64,000 nucleotides of DNA from Sedimentitalea nanhaiensis DSM 24252 (GCF_000473225.1 NZ_KI421509.1:2010434-2074433); one strand, 5' to 3'; shown: positions 8,176 through 17,165, counted from the first letter of the stretch. A program made the numbers and translations. The notes: generated by a model from the letters alone, not told the origin.

Positions 8176-9207
8176 ATGCCTGACGCCGCCGCCAAACCCA
8201 GGGTTCTGGTCACAGGAACCGCCGGCTTTATCGGGTTCCATCTGGCCCGCCTGCTACTGAACGAGGGGTTCAGGGTACAGGGTTTCGACGGGATGACGGA
8301 TTATTATGATGTCACCCTGAAACAGAGACGCCACCAGTTGTTGTCGCAGTCGCCCCACTTCACCGCCACCGAGGCCATGCTGGAGGACGCAGATGCAGTA
8401 AAGCGTGTCGCAGGCACCTTTGAGCCGGATGTCATCGTGCATTTGGCCGGTCAGGCCGGTGTCCGCTATTCGCTGGAGAATCCCCGCTCGTATCTGGAAA
8501 GCAATGTCATCGGCACGTTCAACGTGATGGAGGCCGCACGCCAATTGCAGGTGCGGCATCTGCTGATGGCGTCGACCTCGTCGATTTATGGGGCGAACGA
8601 AGATATGCCCTTTGCAGAAACCGACAAGGCGGATGGGCAGTTGACCATTTACGCAGCGACCAAGAAAGCCAATGAAAGTATGGGGCATGCCTATGCTCAT
8701 CTATGGAACCTGCCGACGACCATGTTCCGTTTTTTCACCGTCTACGGGCCTTGGGGGCGGCCCGATCTGGCCTATTTCAAGTTCACCAAGGCCATCCTGA
8801 ACGGCGAGCCCATCGATGTTTACAATCACGGCGACATGTACCGCGACTTTACCTATGTCGGCGATCTGGTGCGCGGAATTCGACTGTTGATCGACGTTGT
8901 ACCCCAACGCCCCGCTTCCGCCGCTGACATCGCGGAGGGCGACAGCCTGTCGCCGGTGGCCCCGTTCCGCATTGTTAACATCGGCAACTCGGACAAGGTC
9001 CGGCTGCTGGATTTCATCGAAGCGATCGAGGACAGCCTTGGGATGAAAGCGAAGCGCAATTATATGGAGATGCAAAAGGGCGACGTTCCGGCGACCTGGG
9101 CCAATGCGGATCTGTTGCACCGCCTGACCGGCTATGCGCCCAAAACCGATCTGCGCGATGGCCTGCGCGCCTTTGTCAGCTGGTATCGCGACTATTATCA
9201 AGCGTGA
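8176..9207 (+). CDS. UDP-glucuronate epimerase family (NAD-dependent epimerase/dehydratase)
   Basis: Extended short-chain dehydrogenase of 343 residues, typical of UDP-glucuronate 4-epimerases, which make UDP-galacturonate for surface polysaccharides. The NAD site TGTAGFIG lies at about 13-20, the GFDGMTDYYD segment is characteristic of this subgroup, and the catalytic YAATK and the FRFFTVYGPWGRPD motif are intact. The family start and length match. It stands alone, 93 bases after the OmpA fusion gene and convergent with the secreted-protein gene at 9234. Alternative: a related nucleotide-sugar epimerase with another uronic acid substrate. Confidence 0.85.
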   Translation: MPDAAAKPRVLVTGTAGFIGFHLARLLLNEGFRVQGFDGMTDYYDVTLKQRRHQLLSQSPHFTATEAMLEDADAVKRVAGTFEPDVIVHLAGQAGVRYSLENPRSYLESNVIGTFNVMEAARQLQVRHLLMASTSSIYGANEDMPFAETDKADGQLTIYAATKKANESMGHAYAHLWNLPTTMFRFFTVYGPWGRPDLAYFKFTKAILNGEPIDVYNHGDMYRDFTYVGDLVRGIRLLIDVVPQRPASAADIAEGDSLSPVAPFRIVNIGNSDKVRLLDFIEAIEDSLGMKAKRNYMEMQKGDVPATWANADLLHRLTGYAPKTDLRDGLRAFVSWYRDYYQA

Positions 9208-9233
9208 CGTTCATGCAAGGGGCCAAATCTGGG

Positions 9234-10820
9234 CTACCCCTGTTCATCAACTATCTTGTACTGCAGCTGGGGCAGCTTTTTGCGATCTCTGCCGAGCTGA
9301 TAAATCACACGCCCACCGGCAACCGGGTTCCCTCGCGCATCAAACTGCGTCAGCATTCCATTCTCTTCGCGGCTCCACCCCCCCAGTGTGCCATCCGCGA
9401 GATAGGCGAAACGGTCGGTCCAGGGAGCTGACCAGTGCAGCACCGGATCGAAATAGGCGCCGCGCTCGATTGCATCGTAATCGACTTCAATCAGACGCAT
9501 GACACCGTCCGGCCCCGGCTGATACTGGCGGCTCTGGTGGGTTGGAAAGCTGATTGAGATAATAGCAGGGGCGCTGTCGGCGCGTCCGTTCCAGGCAAAG
9601 ACCCCGATGTCCACCCGAGACGACTGGCGCGCGATATCGTCGGTGCTGCGGGCAGGCAATACAAACATGTCGTGCCAATCCACCGTGATTCGTGCCGACA
9701 CGCCATCTTGGTCCAGCGGTTCGATCCGGACATGTTCAGGGTCGCCACGCAGCAAGATCCAGTCAAAGCGCAGGTCGTGCCCGTTCGGATCGCCGGTTGG
9801 CGCGGCGGTGACGGTCATTTCGCGTTGCCAGTCCAGATTGCGCCAGATCCGCGCAATCGCGGACGGGGTCGTGAACAGATGCTCGTCCTTGCCCGGCAAT
9901 CCCGCCTTGTTGACAAACCCCTCGTCAAGTACCCGAAGTCGGACCAGCGGCGGAATATCTTCGGGACGCAGGCCCGCCGCCTGCCCAATCATCCGGCCCG
10001 GCTGGAGCCATTCCGATGAAAAGACGGTGGGATGCGCCGCCGCAGACAGATAGTTGGCCCGCGTCCGCACCATCGACAGATTGCGGCGCAGGATCATCTG
10101 CACGGTCGGAGCAACCAAGCCCGCCGTTTCCAGAGCCGCACGGGTATCGGCGGGAAACGCCGCGAGGGTCATCGCCACCGCAGCCATGAAGGGTCCATCA
10201 GATCCGGACGACCCTTGGCTGGTCAGCGTATAGGGCCAATTGGCGGGATACATATCAACCGCATCATGGTCGCGATGCTCGGGGTAGATATACAGGCTGT
10301 TGGCGATATAATCGCGGAATCCCCGTGCCGGGCCGCCCGGAGTGGTCATCGCCAGCCGAACTTGGCTGCGCGCATTCAGCCCCGAGGTCAGCGCCGTGGA
10401 GGAATTTCCGAAAACCAGCGCGGGAATCAAAATTCCGCCCGCCAACCCATAGTCCAGCCCCTGCTTGGTCAGTTGCGCGTCATAGGTCAGAAAAGTCAGG
10501 TTCGGAAACAGCGATCGGCTGAGCAAGGAATGAGCCCGGTCGCGATTGTCGTAAAGGATGCCGCCAAAGCCCTGAGACACGCCCCGCGCAACAAGTCCCT
10601 GCAACTGGCGCGCTTCAGGGGACATTGCATTCGGGTCGACAACTGGAAGATCCGGATCAGCCGGCAATCCGGCAACGTCCTGCGCGATCAGCGGCCCGGT
10701 CCCGATGCGGCGCAAATCCTTTGCACCCAGCGCCACATCAGCTGCATAGCCGGGAAAGCCACCTGCCGTCAGGAGCGCAACATACACCGCTGTCCAGATG
10801 AACCGCATTCTCACTTTCAT
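9234..10820 (-). CDS. Large secreted protein of unknown function
   Basis: About 528 residues, not assigned to a known family. The longest frame starts far upstream at 11282, but the recognisable N-terminus is a signal peptide (MKVRMRFIWTAVYVALLTAGG) starting at 10820. An AAGGAG directly precedes it and fits equally well a GTG at 10814, so the exact start is open by two codons. The mature protein is rich in predicted beta strands with conserved-looking aromatic and acidic patches (GGILYDNRDRAHS, NSLYIYPEHRDHD, YPANWPYTLTSQGSSGSDGP). The Gly/Ser/Asp cluster might be an active-site loop, but no catalytic motif can be named. It is divergent from the rhomboid gene. Confidence 0.65.
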   Translation of the reverse strand: MKVRMRFIWTAVYVALLTAGGFPGYAADVALGAKDLRRIGTGPLIAQDVAGLPADPDLPVVDPNAMSPEARQLQGLVARGVSQGFGGILYDNRDRAHSLLSRSLFPNLTFLTYDAQLTKQGLDYGLAGGILIPALVFGNSSTALTSGLNARSQVRLAMTTPGGPARGFRDYIANSLYIYPEHRDHDAVDMYPANWPYTLTSQGSSGSDGPFMAAVAMTLAAFPADTRAALETAGLVAPTVQMILRRNLSMVRTRANYLSAAAHPTVFSSEWLQPGRMIGQAAGLRPEDIPPLVRLRVLDEGFVNKAGLPGKDEHLFTTPSAIARIWRNLDWQREMTVTAAPTGDPNGHDLRFDWILLRGDPEHVRIEPLDQDGVSARITVDWHDMFVLPARSTDDIARQSSRVDIGVFAWNGRADSAPAIISISFPTHQSRQYQPGPDGVMRLIEVDYDAIERGAYFDPVLHWSAPWTDRFAYLADGTLGGWSREENGMLTQFDARGNPVAGGRVIYQLGRDRKKLPQLQYKIVDEQG

Positions 10821-11108
10821 CTCCTTGCTTTCCCTCTCTGTCGCTATCCGCTGCTTATCCGGCCACTCAGGCATACCCTGCCTTTTGATACCCGCAAAGC
10901 ATTGCCGAAACATTGGGGTTCGAAGTTGCGACCGCGCCCAATGTTCCGCGGGCCAAACACAGCCGAAGTATCTCTGAGTCATGACCGGGATGGCTCTGGC
11001 GCAACGTGGGCCGATTTTGAAGGCCCTTGGCCAACGGAGCGCATTGAACTCTTTGACTTTACCGCGGACCCTCTTGCCGTTTGGCCAGCCACGCGGCAAA
11101 CAAGGGTC

Positions 11109-11786
11109 ATGCCGGGGCAGGAAGATACCGCGATTCGATCCGAGCGCCAGCCTGTAAGGTCTTGGCGGCCATCTCCAATCGTATTGTTCATTCTGATTCT
11201 GACCTGCGGCGTTGAACTGATCCTGCAAGCCGCTGACTACGGCCTGATCGGCAGCGTGCGCTGGCGTGCGCTGGCCTATCAATACGGCGCATTCTGGGTT
11301 GGTCTGCTAGACAACTGGCGACCGAACTATCCGGCGCAACCTTGGGTGATGTTCGTGACCCATCAGGGACTGCATGCCAGCCTGGCACATCTTGCGGGTA
11401 ACATGCTGATCCTGGTTCTGGTGGGCCGCATTCTTGTAGAGCGCGTGGGCCAGGGATGGTTTGCGGCGATCTACCTGATCTCGGGCATCGGGGGCGGATT
11501 AGGCTTTGCCTTGCTCACCAACAGCACACAACCGATGGTCGGTGCATCCGGCGCATTATTTGGCCTGGTCGGTGCCTGGAAATGGCAAGATTGGTTCTTT
11601 TCGGCACAGCAGGGATTCAACCGGAGATCTCTGGTCCTGGACGTCTTCGGCCTGATCGTCCTAAACGCGCTGTTCTGGTTCATACAGGACGGTCAATTGG
11701 CTTGGGAGGCCCATTTGGGTGGTTTCCTGACCGGATGGCTCGCTGCCACCCTGGTCATTCCGCGCAAAGGACCCGAAGCAACCTGA
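11109..11786 (+). CDS. Rhomboid family intramembrane serine protease
   Basis: A 225-residue polytopic membrane protein of the rhomboid family, which cleaves transmembrane substrates inside the bilayer. Visible are about six membrane helices, the HLAGN motif of the second helix, the nucleophile motif GASGALFG and the catalytic histidine in HLGGFLTGW, so the Ser-His dyad is complete. The frame is open far upstream to 10032, but that part overlaps the secreted-protein gene on the other strand and has no protein-like character. The ATG at 11109, with CAAGGG three bases upstream, is chosen. Its divergent arrangement with the secreted-protein gene could indicate shared regulation. Confidence 0.85.
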   Translation: MPGQEDTAIRSERQPVRSWRPSPIVLFILILTCGVELILQAADYGLIGSVRWRALAYQYGAFWVGLLDNWRPNYPAQPWVMFVTHQGLHASLAHLAGNMLILVLVGRILVERVGQGWFAAIYLISGIGGGLGFALLTNSTQPMVGASGALFGLVGAWKWQDWFFSAQQGFNRRSLVLDVFGLIVLNALFWFIQDGQLAWEAHLGGFLTGWLAATLVIPRKGPEAT

Positions 11787-11896
11787 CGCGCCCTTTCCGG
11801 GATCGCAACTGCGGGCCGGTGGTGCCAGCATCCCGCGAAGATCAACGGCCCCGCGCACCTTGATCGCATGGATAAAAGTTCCGAAGAGAACCGATA

Positions 11897-11939
11897 AGGA
11901 CCACCGATCACAATCATTTCGAAAGCGAGCGGTGGTCCT
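11897..11939. terminator. Candidate bidirectional terminator hairpin
   Basis: Perfect 10-base inverted repeat, AGGACCACCG (11897-11906) with CGGTGGTCCT (11930-11939), in the gap between the convergent rhomboid and TPR genes. The 23-base loop and the lack of a T-rich tail make it weaker than a classical terminator. Confidence 0.45.
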
Positions 11940-11968
11940 GTTACTAGCGCATCGTGCCTCGGGACGGC

Positions 11969-14437
11969 CTAATTCGCTGCCGCTTCCAGCCGTGCGATCT
12001 CGGCCGCTACTTCATCCGCGAACGCCGGTGGGTTGTCTGGGTCGGTCAACTCGACAACTTTTCGGAATTGATCCAGCGCCTCCTGGTTTCGGGCCAGAGC
12101 GGCAAGATTAACCGCCAGATGGTATTGCACCGTGGGATCGTTGGGTAGCCCCGAGGCCGCTGCTCTCAGGTAATCAAGCGAAGTTTCCCGATCGCCGCGC
12201 TTGAAAGTGATCCAGCCGAATGTATCCTGGAACGCCGCGACATCACTGTCGCGCAGACGCCGCGACACAGTATAGGCGCGATCAAGGCTGGCTTCGTCGG
12301 TGCGGTAATTGGAAAGCAGGCTGGCGAGATTGTTGGCAACAATCATCGAGTTCGAGTTCTGCGCATACATCGTCTCATAGATCCCGATTGCGCCTTCGAT
12401 ATCGCCGTCGCGTTCCAACTGCCCGGCCTTGGCCCACAACAGGTTTCCATCCTCTGGCAATTCGACCAATGCCTTGTCCAGAACCGTCACCGCGCCTTCG
12501 GTATCGCCCGATTGAGCCTTCAGCCGATAAAGCGCTATCCAGATGTTGGGCTCTTTGGGGCTCTCAGCCAGAAGCTCCTCAAAAATCGCTTCTGCCTCGT
12601 CTACCTTGCCGAAGCCGGCCAGAAATCCAGCCTTCATGAACAATAGAGATGGGTCCTCGGGCGTTTCCGCCAACAGCTCTTCCAGGTATACCTGAGCGAC
12701 TTCCGGGCCTTCTTCGGCCAACTTGGTCCGCAGCAGCGCAATTTCGGCATTGCGCCCGACCACCGGATCATTGGTCAACCCTTCCAGCATCGCGGTCAGA
12801 TCTTCACCCTTGTTTTGCTGCGCAAGTTTCTGCGCCTGCAAGGTAGTGGCACGCACCTTTGCCTGCGGATCGTCCAGCCGCCTGAGGTCGTCAATCACGC
12901 CATCGACTCGCCCCCAGTCACCCATCTTGATGTAGATTTCGCCAAGACCACCCAGCAAGGTGATGTCGCCGGGGTTCACGCGCAGCGAATCGATCAACAC
13001 CCCTTCGGCCGCGACCAGCTTGTTATCAGCCACCAGAACGCTGGCGTATCGGGTCGATTCCGTTACCCCCTGACCGGAGGCCGGAACCGCCAGAGCCAGC
13101 ATTTCAGTCTTTAGCTCGTGATTGCCTTCGCGGTCATAGGCCCGCGCCAAAAGCGACATCAGGACCGGATCTTCCGGCGTTTCGTTGAGCGCCGCCCGCA
13201 GCATCACGATCGCGTCACCGGTTTCATCGTCATCGATTAACCAGTTCGCCTTGAGCTTGACAGCATCCGGCTGGGTTGCATCTTCGGCCAGAACCTTTTC
13301 GATCAGAGCACGCGCACCGACGGCATTATTCTGACGGAACAGCATACGCGCCAAATCGACTTCAAAACTACGAATCTGAGCGGTACGATCCGCCCCTTCG
13401 ATCAGAATTTCCATTTCCTCAATGGCAGCATCTCGTTTCCCGAGTTCAAAGTTCAGCTTTGCCCTCAACGCACGGAAAGCCACCAATTCGGGTCCGCCGG
13501 CAGCAATCTGCTTTTCAACCTCTGCAAGAGCCTTTTCGTTGCCGTACACCTGTTCCACAAACGAAACGAGCTGTACCTGATCAACGGTCTGGGCACCTTC
13601 ACGGGCCGCGTCCGCGCGCAGAAACGCCTCGGTTTCTTCGCGTTTCTGCTGGGCCATCAGGAACCGCACGAGAATCTGTTTGTAGTTCGCCCGCTCATCC
13701 GGATAGCGTTCCATCAGGCCACGCAGCTGGGTTTCGATTCCGTCCAGGTCTCCGACCCGCTGAAGGACAGCCATACGCATCTGGTAATAGCGGCGGTTGT
13801 CCGGATCGACGGCAAGCCCTTCGTCGATCACATCCAGCGCGGCATACCAATCTTCTTTTCGCAGCAGATCGTCCAGCACTATTTCGCGGGCGCTGGACAG
13901 TGTATCGTCCTGGTCGACTAGCGCCTGTGCCTTGATGATCGCGGCCTGCTGTGCCTCACCGTTCTTGTCCTGAACGGCGTTATAATACTTCACCGTGTTA
14001 TCGATGGACTGAACAAGAACATCGTCTGGCGCCAAGGAAAGGGCGGTGGCGACATGACGTTCGGCCTCGTCCCAGTTGCGCGCTTCGACCGCCATCTCGG
14101 CGAGCGCTCGGCGACCTTCCAGGTTGTCGGGATATTGCTCCACCAGCCGCAGGTAATGGCCATACGCATCCTGCACCAACCCTCGCTCACGCTGGGTCCG
14201 CGCATAGGCCAGCCGAGCACCTTCGTGCTTGGCATTCAACTGGAATACGTTGCGAAATTCGACCAGTGCCCGAGAAACATCGCCCTCTTCCAAGAGCGTA
14301 AGGCCGGTCTGGTAGTGATTTTCCGCCCGCTCTTCAGCCGTATCGCAGGCCGAAGTCAGGCCGACACCAAGAACCAGAACCGCAGCCAAGCCGATACGAC
14401 TTAGCCAGGACTGGAGACGATTTCTCGCAACATGCAT
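11969..14437 (-). CDS. Large TPR-repeat lipoprotein, polysaccharide/exosortase-type locus
   Basis: An 822-residue protein built almost entirely of tetratricopeptide repeats (for example AENHYQTGLTLLEEGDVSRA near the N-terminus). A signal sequence ends in the lipobox LTSAC with Cys31, so the mature protein should be lipid-anchored and face the periplasm. Lipoproteins of this size and repeat content are known from exopolysaccharide and PEP-CTERM/exosortase loci, where they support polymer or protein export. The start at 14437 is chosen because the signal peptide begins there; the open frame reaches 14686 but overlaps the sugar transferase. It lies directly downstream of that gene on the same strand, which supports a polysaccharide role. 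Confidence 0.8.
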   Translation of the reverse strand: MHVARNRLQSWLSRIGLAAVLVLGVGLTSACDTAEERAENHYQTGLTLLEEGDVSRALVEFRNVFQLNAKHEGARLAYARTQRERGLVQDAYGHYLRLVEQYPDNLEGRRALAEMAVEARNWDEAERHVATALSLAPDDVLVQSIDNTVKYYNAVQDKNGEAQQAAIIKAQALVDQDDTLSSAREIVLDDLLRKEDWYAALDVIDEGLAVDPDNRRYYQMRMAVLQRVGDLDGIETQLRGLMERYPDERANYKQILVRFLMAQQKREETEAFLRADAAREGAQTVDQVQLVSFVEQVYGNEKALAEVEKQIAAGGPELVAFRALRAKLNFELGKRDAAIEEMEILIEGADRTAQIRSFEVDLARMLFRQNNAVGARALIEKVLAEDATQPDAVKLKANWLIDDDETGDAIVMLRAALNETPEDPVLMSLLARAYDREGNHELKTEMLALAVPASGQGVTESTRYASVLVADNKLVAAEGVLIDSLRVNPGDITLLGGLGEIYIKMGDWGRVDGVIDDLRRLDDPQAKVRATTLQAQKLAQQNKGEDLTAMLEGLTNDPVVGRNAEIALLRTKLAEEGPEVAQVYLEELLAETPEDPSLLFMKAGFLAGFGKVDEAEAIFEELLAESPKEPNIWIALYRLKAQSGDTEGAVTVLDKALVELPEDGNLLWAKAGQLERDGDIEGAIGIYETMYAQNSNSMIVANNLASLLSNYRTDEASLDRAYTVSRRLRDSDVAAFQDTFGWITFKRGDRETSLDYLRAAASGLPNDPTVQYHLAVNLAALARNQEALDQFRKVVELTDPDNPPAFADEVAAEIARLEAAAN

Positions 14438-14477
14438 ACTCTGACGATTCCCTAACGTAATTGTAGCTACGCTGGAA

Positions 14478-15167
14478 TCAGTAGCCTGTCCCGCGGAACA
14501 CGACAACAAAGGTTTTAGCCAAGATTGAGCAATCGTTGGCAAAAGATAGTTTGTAAAAGTACTTGTCGTCATACTGGGCACGGGCCGTAAAGGCAGTGTC
14601 ATTGCGGTCGGTGACCTGCCACAGGCCGGAAATCCCTGGCCGCATCCAATAGTAGGCGCGCCCCGGATACATGTTGGTCTGGTCAACCATCATCGGACGC
14701 GGGCCAATCAACGACATGTCGCCCAAGAGAACATTCAGGAGCTGCGGCAATTCATCCAGCGAGCATTTGCGCATGATGGAACCCAAGCGCGTCACGCGCG
14801 GATCATTGCGCAACTTCTGGCTGTAGGTCCATTCAGCCAAGGCTTCGGGATTGGCCTCCAGGTGCTCGCGCAAGGCGCGTTCCGCATCAGGGACCATCGA
14901 CCGGAACTTGAACATCTTGAAGATGCGTCCGCCTCTGCCGACGCGACGCTGAACATAGATCGGTGAGCCACCGTCCAGCGAAATCAGTAGCGCCGCCAAG
15001 ATCATCATCGGAAGCGTGACAGGCAATGTCAGAAGCACAAAAGCAATATCCAAGGCACGTTTGCCGAAACTGGAATAAAAATCCAGCCTATGGACCTGTT
15101 GAGTAGTAACAACTTCTGAAATCGACATCGCACTCAGACGCGTCGGGTCATTTATCTGAATAGTCAT
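14478..15167 (-). CDS. Sugar transferase (undecaprenyl-phosphate glycosylphosphotransferase, ExoY/WcaJ type)
   Basis: Initiating enzyme of exopolysaccharide assembly, which transfers a hexose-1-phosphate from a nucleotide sugar to the lipid carrier undecaprenyl phosphate. The 229 residues have the short ExoY layout: a membrane segment (about 39-62, RALDIAFVLLTLPVTLPMMI), then the cytoplasmic catalytic domain with PIYVQRRVGRGG, KMFKFRSM, SLDELPQLLNVL and SLIGPRP motifs, all intact. The start at 15167 has a modest purine-rich upstream sequence. The TPR lipoprotein follows 40 bases downstream on the same strand. The long upstream gap carries palindromes that may regulate this pair. Confidence 0.9.
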   Translation of the reverse strand: MTIQINDPTRLSAMSISEVVTTQQVHRLDFYSSFGKRALDIAFVLLTLPVTLPMMILAALLISLDGGSPIYVQRRVGRGGRIFKMFKFRSMVPDAERALREHLEANPEALAEWTYSQKLRNDPRVTRLGSIMRKCSLDELPQLLNVLLGDMSLIGPRPMMVDQTNMYPGRAYYWMRPGISGLWQVTDRNDTAFTARAQYDDKYFYKLSFANDCSILAKTFVVVFRGTGY

Positions 15168-15562
15168 CTTTCACTCACTTAAACTCACACACCAAAATAC
15201 GCGCCGCCACAAATTGCAGGCCTGAACTGCCTGCGCTTCGTACATTCGACATGGATGATAATTGCCTAAAATTTGCGGACAAACAACCGCTTTCTTGAAT
15301 GAAATGTGCGGCGTTTTAGGTCCAGCATCATGAAATAAAACAACTTTTAGCCCGTTTACCAAATGGGCGGAAAGATCTGATAGCCGCTATACCCCTTCGC
15401 CCTATCAACCCTCAAAGTTCAATTTCAAATAGGCGCTCAACCTTAACGTGTGAAATGTCGGAAAGTTCTGAAAATCGCCCCCTCACTTGATTCTGACGGC
15501 GGCTTCTTTCGGATTGTCCGAACGGAAATATTCACCTGTCGGCTGGTGTCGACCGCATCGCG

Positions 15563-15581
15563 TCTGGAATACAATTCCAGA
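15563..15581. promoter_or_regulatory. Perfect 8-3-8 palindrome, candidate operator
   Basis: TCTGGAAT-ACA-ATTCCAGA is an exact inverted repeat with 8-base arms and a 3-base spacer, about 400 bases upstream of the sugar transferase start. A second near-palindrome follows within 10 bases. Spacing and symmetry are typical of dimeric regulators. Confidence 0.45.
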
Positions 15582-15588
15582 TACTGGA

Positions 15589-15602
15589 GGACGATATTGT
15601 CC
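15589..15602. promoter_or_regulatory. Second near-palindrome beside the 15563 operator candidate
   Basis: GGACGATATTGTCC is symmetric except for one pair and sits eight bases beyond the perfect palindrome at 15563. Together they could form a paired operator. Confidence 0.3.
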
Positions 15603-16022
15603 GTGATACTTCCGAAAGCGGTCGAGACAGCGCTACCGCCCTAAACCGCCGGTTCTGGCAACGCTTGCGCAAATCCCATCTCCATATGGCGGGATGAGTG
15701 GCCCTTGATCCCTTGCTTTAACGAGCAAAAATGTGGCCTGCGGTCGCACCGACAGGAACACATGAACGCGATCGCGCACGAGCATCTCTGTGACAATGTG
15801 TATGTGATGGTTCGCAAAAACGGTGATCGGGATGCTGAGACAATTGCCGCAGCCGCCATGGCCCCCGCCGGACGTCAATACCGCAGAGGGCGACAGTGGA
15901 TGCCTGCTGTCCATAGGCCATCCAGACACAGGCGGGCCTCTGAACTGATCACAGGCGCCCGCAGATACAGTGCCAACGGCAATGTCAATGCGTCGCCGGG
16001 CAAGAAGGTTCTGCCAGGCACG

Positions 16023-16640
16023 TCACGTCCAAGCGTAGTTGAAACTGACGCTGATCCGCTCGCCTTCTGCCATGTTCATCGGCACCTCATGGCGCAACCA
16101 GCTTTCCCAAAGCAGCACATCGCCGACCTGGGGCGCGACATATATAAATGGCTTCAATTCCCGCCGTGCGCCTTTCACCCGTGTCGGTGCCGCCATCATC
16201 ATCGCCGAACGGGGGTCTTCCAATTTCAACGCGCTGGCACCTTCCGGCATCGCCACATAAGTGGTCCCGCTGATCACAGAATGCGGATGGATGTGGGATG
16301 CATGCATCCCGCCCTCGGGCAGGATGTTTATCCATATATCCTCTAACTTGAGCGCCTTCCCATCCAGATCAAATTCGAGATCCTCGGCAAATGCGGCCAC
16401 GTGCTTGTCAAGCACCGCAACCAAGTCCGCAAAGATCGGGAACCGCCAGGGCAGATCGGACAGCGAGGCATATGACGTATAGCCGGGGTATCCATTTTCC
16501 TCGCACCAGTCCTGTCCAGCCTCGTCATCTTCGGCAATGACAAGACAGGATTTTTCCAGTTCGGCAGCGTCAATCTTGCCGAATTCATTCACCGAGGCAC
16601 GGTACAGGCGGGTCGCAAAGAGAGATTCTATCTGGGCCAT
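16023..16640 (-). CDS. TIGR02466-type putative 2OG-Fe(II) oxygenase
   Basis: A 205-residue protein resembling the TIGR02466 group of putative 2-oxoglutarate/iron oxygenases (double-stranded beta helix). Candidate metal ligands are in the histidine cluster HASHIHPHS (His116, His118, His120) and at His184 in WLRHEVP, and the likely 2-oxoglutarate-binding arginine is Arg195 in GERISVSFNYAW. The canonical HxD aspartate is not obvious, so activity is unproven. It lies 100 bases after rplP on the same strand, beyond a strong terminator, and so probably has its own promoter. In E. coli a different type of 2OG oxygenase (YcfD) hydroxylates L16, the rplP product, which makes this neighbour worth noting. 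Confidence 0.75.
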   Translation of the reverse strand: MAQIESLFATRLYRASVNEFGKIDAAELEKSCLVIAEDDEAGQDWCEENGYPGYTSYASLSDLPWRFPIFADLVAVLDKHVAAFAEDLEFDLDGKALKLEDIWINILPEGGMHASHIHPHSVISGTTYVAMPEGASALKLEDPRSAMMMAAPTRVKGARRELKPFIYVAPQVGDVLLWESWLRHEVPMNMAEGERISVSFNYAWT

Positions 16641-16670
16641 AACAGCGGTCTAATCCATTGGCGTGCAAAG

Positions 16671-16699
16671 AAAAACCCCCGTCGATCTCTCGGCGGGGG
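16671..16699 (-). terminator. Rho-independent terminator after rplP
   Basis: On the minus strand a stem of CCCCCG with CGGGGG, separated by about a dozen bases, is followed immediately by a run of five T. It sits between the rplP stop and the oxygenase-like gene and should end the ribosomal protein transcript here. Confidence 0.8.
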
Positions 16700-16739
16700 C
16701 ATTGGCTTTTCAGGTCAGCGTCATAGGCATCGACAAGAC

Positions 16740-17153
16740 TTACCAGTCTTCGCGAACCACAACGCGGGTTTTGATCGGCAGCTTCATCGCTGCAAGGCGC
16801 AGTGCCTCGCGCGCGATGTCTTCGCCAACTCCGTCGATCTCGAACATCACCCGGCCCGGCTTGACCTTGGCGGCCCAGAAATCGACCGAACCTTTACCCT
16901 TACCCATCCGTACTTCGGTGGGTTTGGAGGTCACGGGGGTGTCCGGGAAGATCCGGATCCAGACCCGACCCTGACGCTTCATGTGACGGGTCATAGCACG
17001 ACGCGCCGCTTCGATCTGGCGCGCGGTGACACGCTCGGGCTGCAGGGCTTTCAGCCCGAATGTCCCGAAATTCAGATCCGACCCGCCTTTTGCTTCGCCT
17101 TTGATCCGGCCTTTGTGCATCTTGCGGAATTTAGTACGCTTTGGTTGAAGCAT
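16740..17153 (-). CDS. rplP: 50S ribosomal protein L16
   Basis: Ribosomal protein uL16, near the peptidyl transferase and A-site region of the 50S subunit. The 137 residues match the bacterial family in full, starting [11 protein letters not shown] and containing the conserved RMGKGKG loop with Arg82, which corresponds to the arginine hydroxylated in E. coli L16. It is the last gene of this ribosomal block. In most bacteria rpmC, rpsQ and rplN follow at once, but here a terminator follows. Start spacing to rpsC is 12 bases. Confidence 0.98.
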   Translation of the reverse strand: MLQPKRTKFRKMHKGRIKGEAKGGSDLNFGTFGLKALQPERVTARQIEAARRAMTRHMKRQGRVWIRIFPDTPVTSKPTEVRMGKGKGSVDFWAAKVKPGRVMFEIDGVGEDIAREALRLAAMKLPIKTRVVVREDW

Positions 17154-17165
17154 GGTTTCTCTCCC

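Larger units (their letters stand above)
15168..16022. other. Long regulatory gap upstream of the polysaccharide genes
   Basis: About 850 bases between the oxygenase-like gene and the sugar transferase, both minus strand. The part nearest the sugar transferase is A+T-richer than its surroundings and contains two close palindromes, listed separately. The 15.63-15.93 kb part has short open frames on both strands with no recognisable product; a decayed gene is possible. The gap probably holds the promoter and control region of the sugar transferase-TPR pair. Confidence 0.45.

Noticed and set aside
10032..11108. N-terminal extension of the rhomboid protein
   Set aside because: The frame is open, but the translation is not protein-like and overlaps the secreted-protein gene. 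A ribosome binding site and plausible start exist at 11109.
10821..11282. Upstream extension of the secreted protein gene
   Set aside because: The signal peptide and AAGGAG lie at 10814-10820; the extension overlaps the rhomboid start region and has no conserved character.
15633..15929. 98-codon minus-strand frame in the polysaccharide control gap
   Set aside because: No recognisable motif, no convincing start, and equally long frames on the opposite strand.
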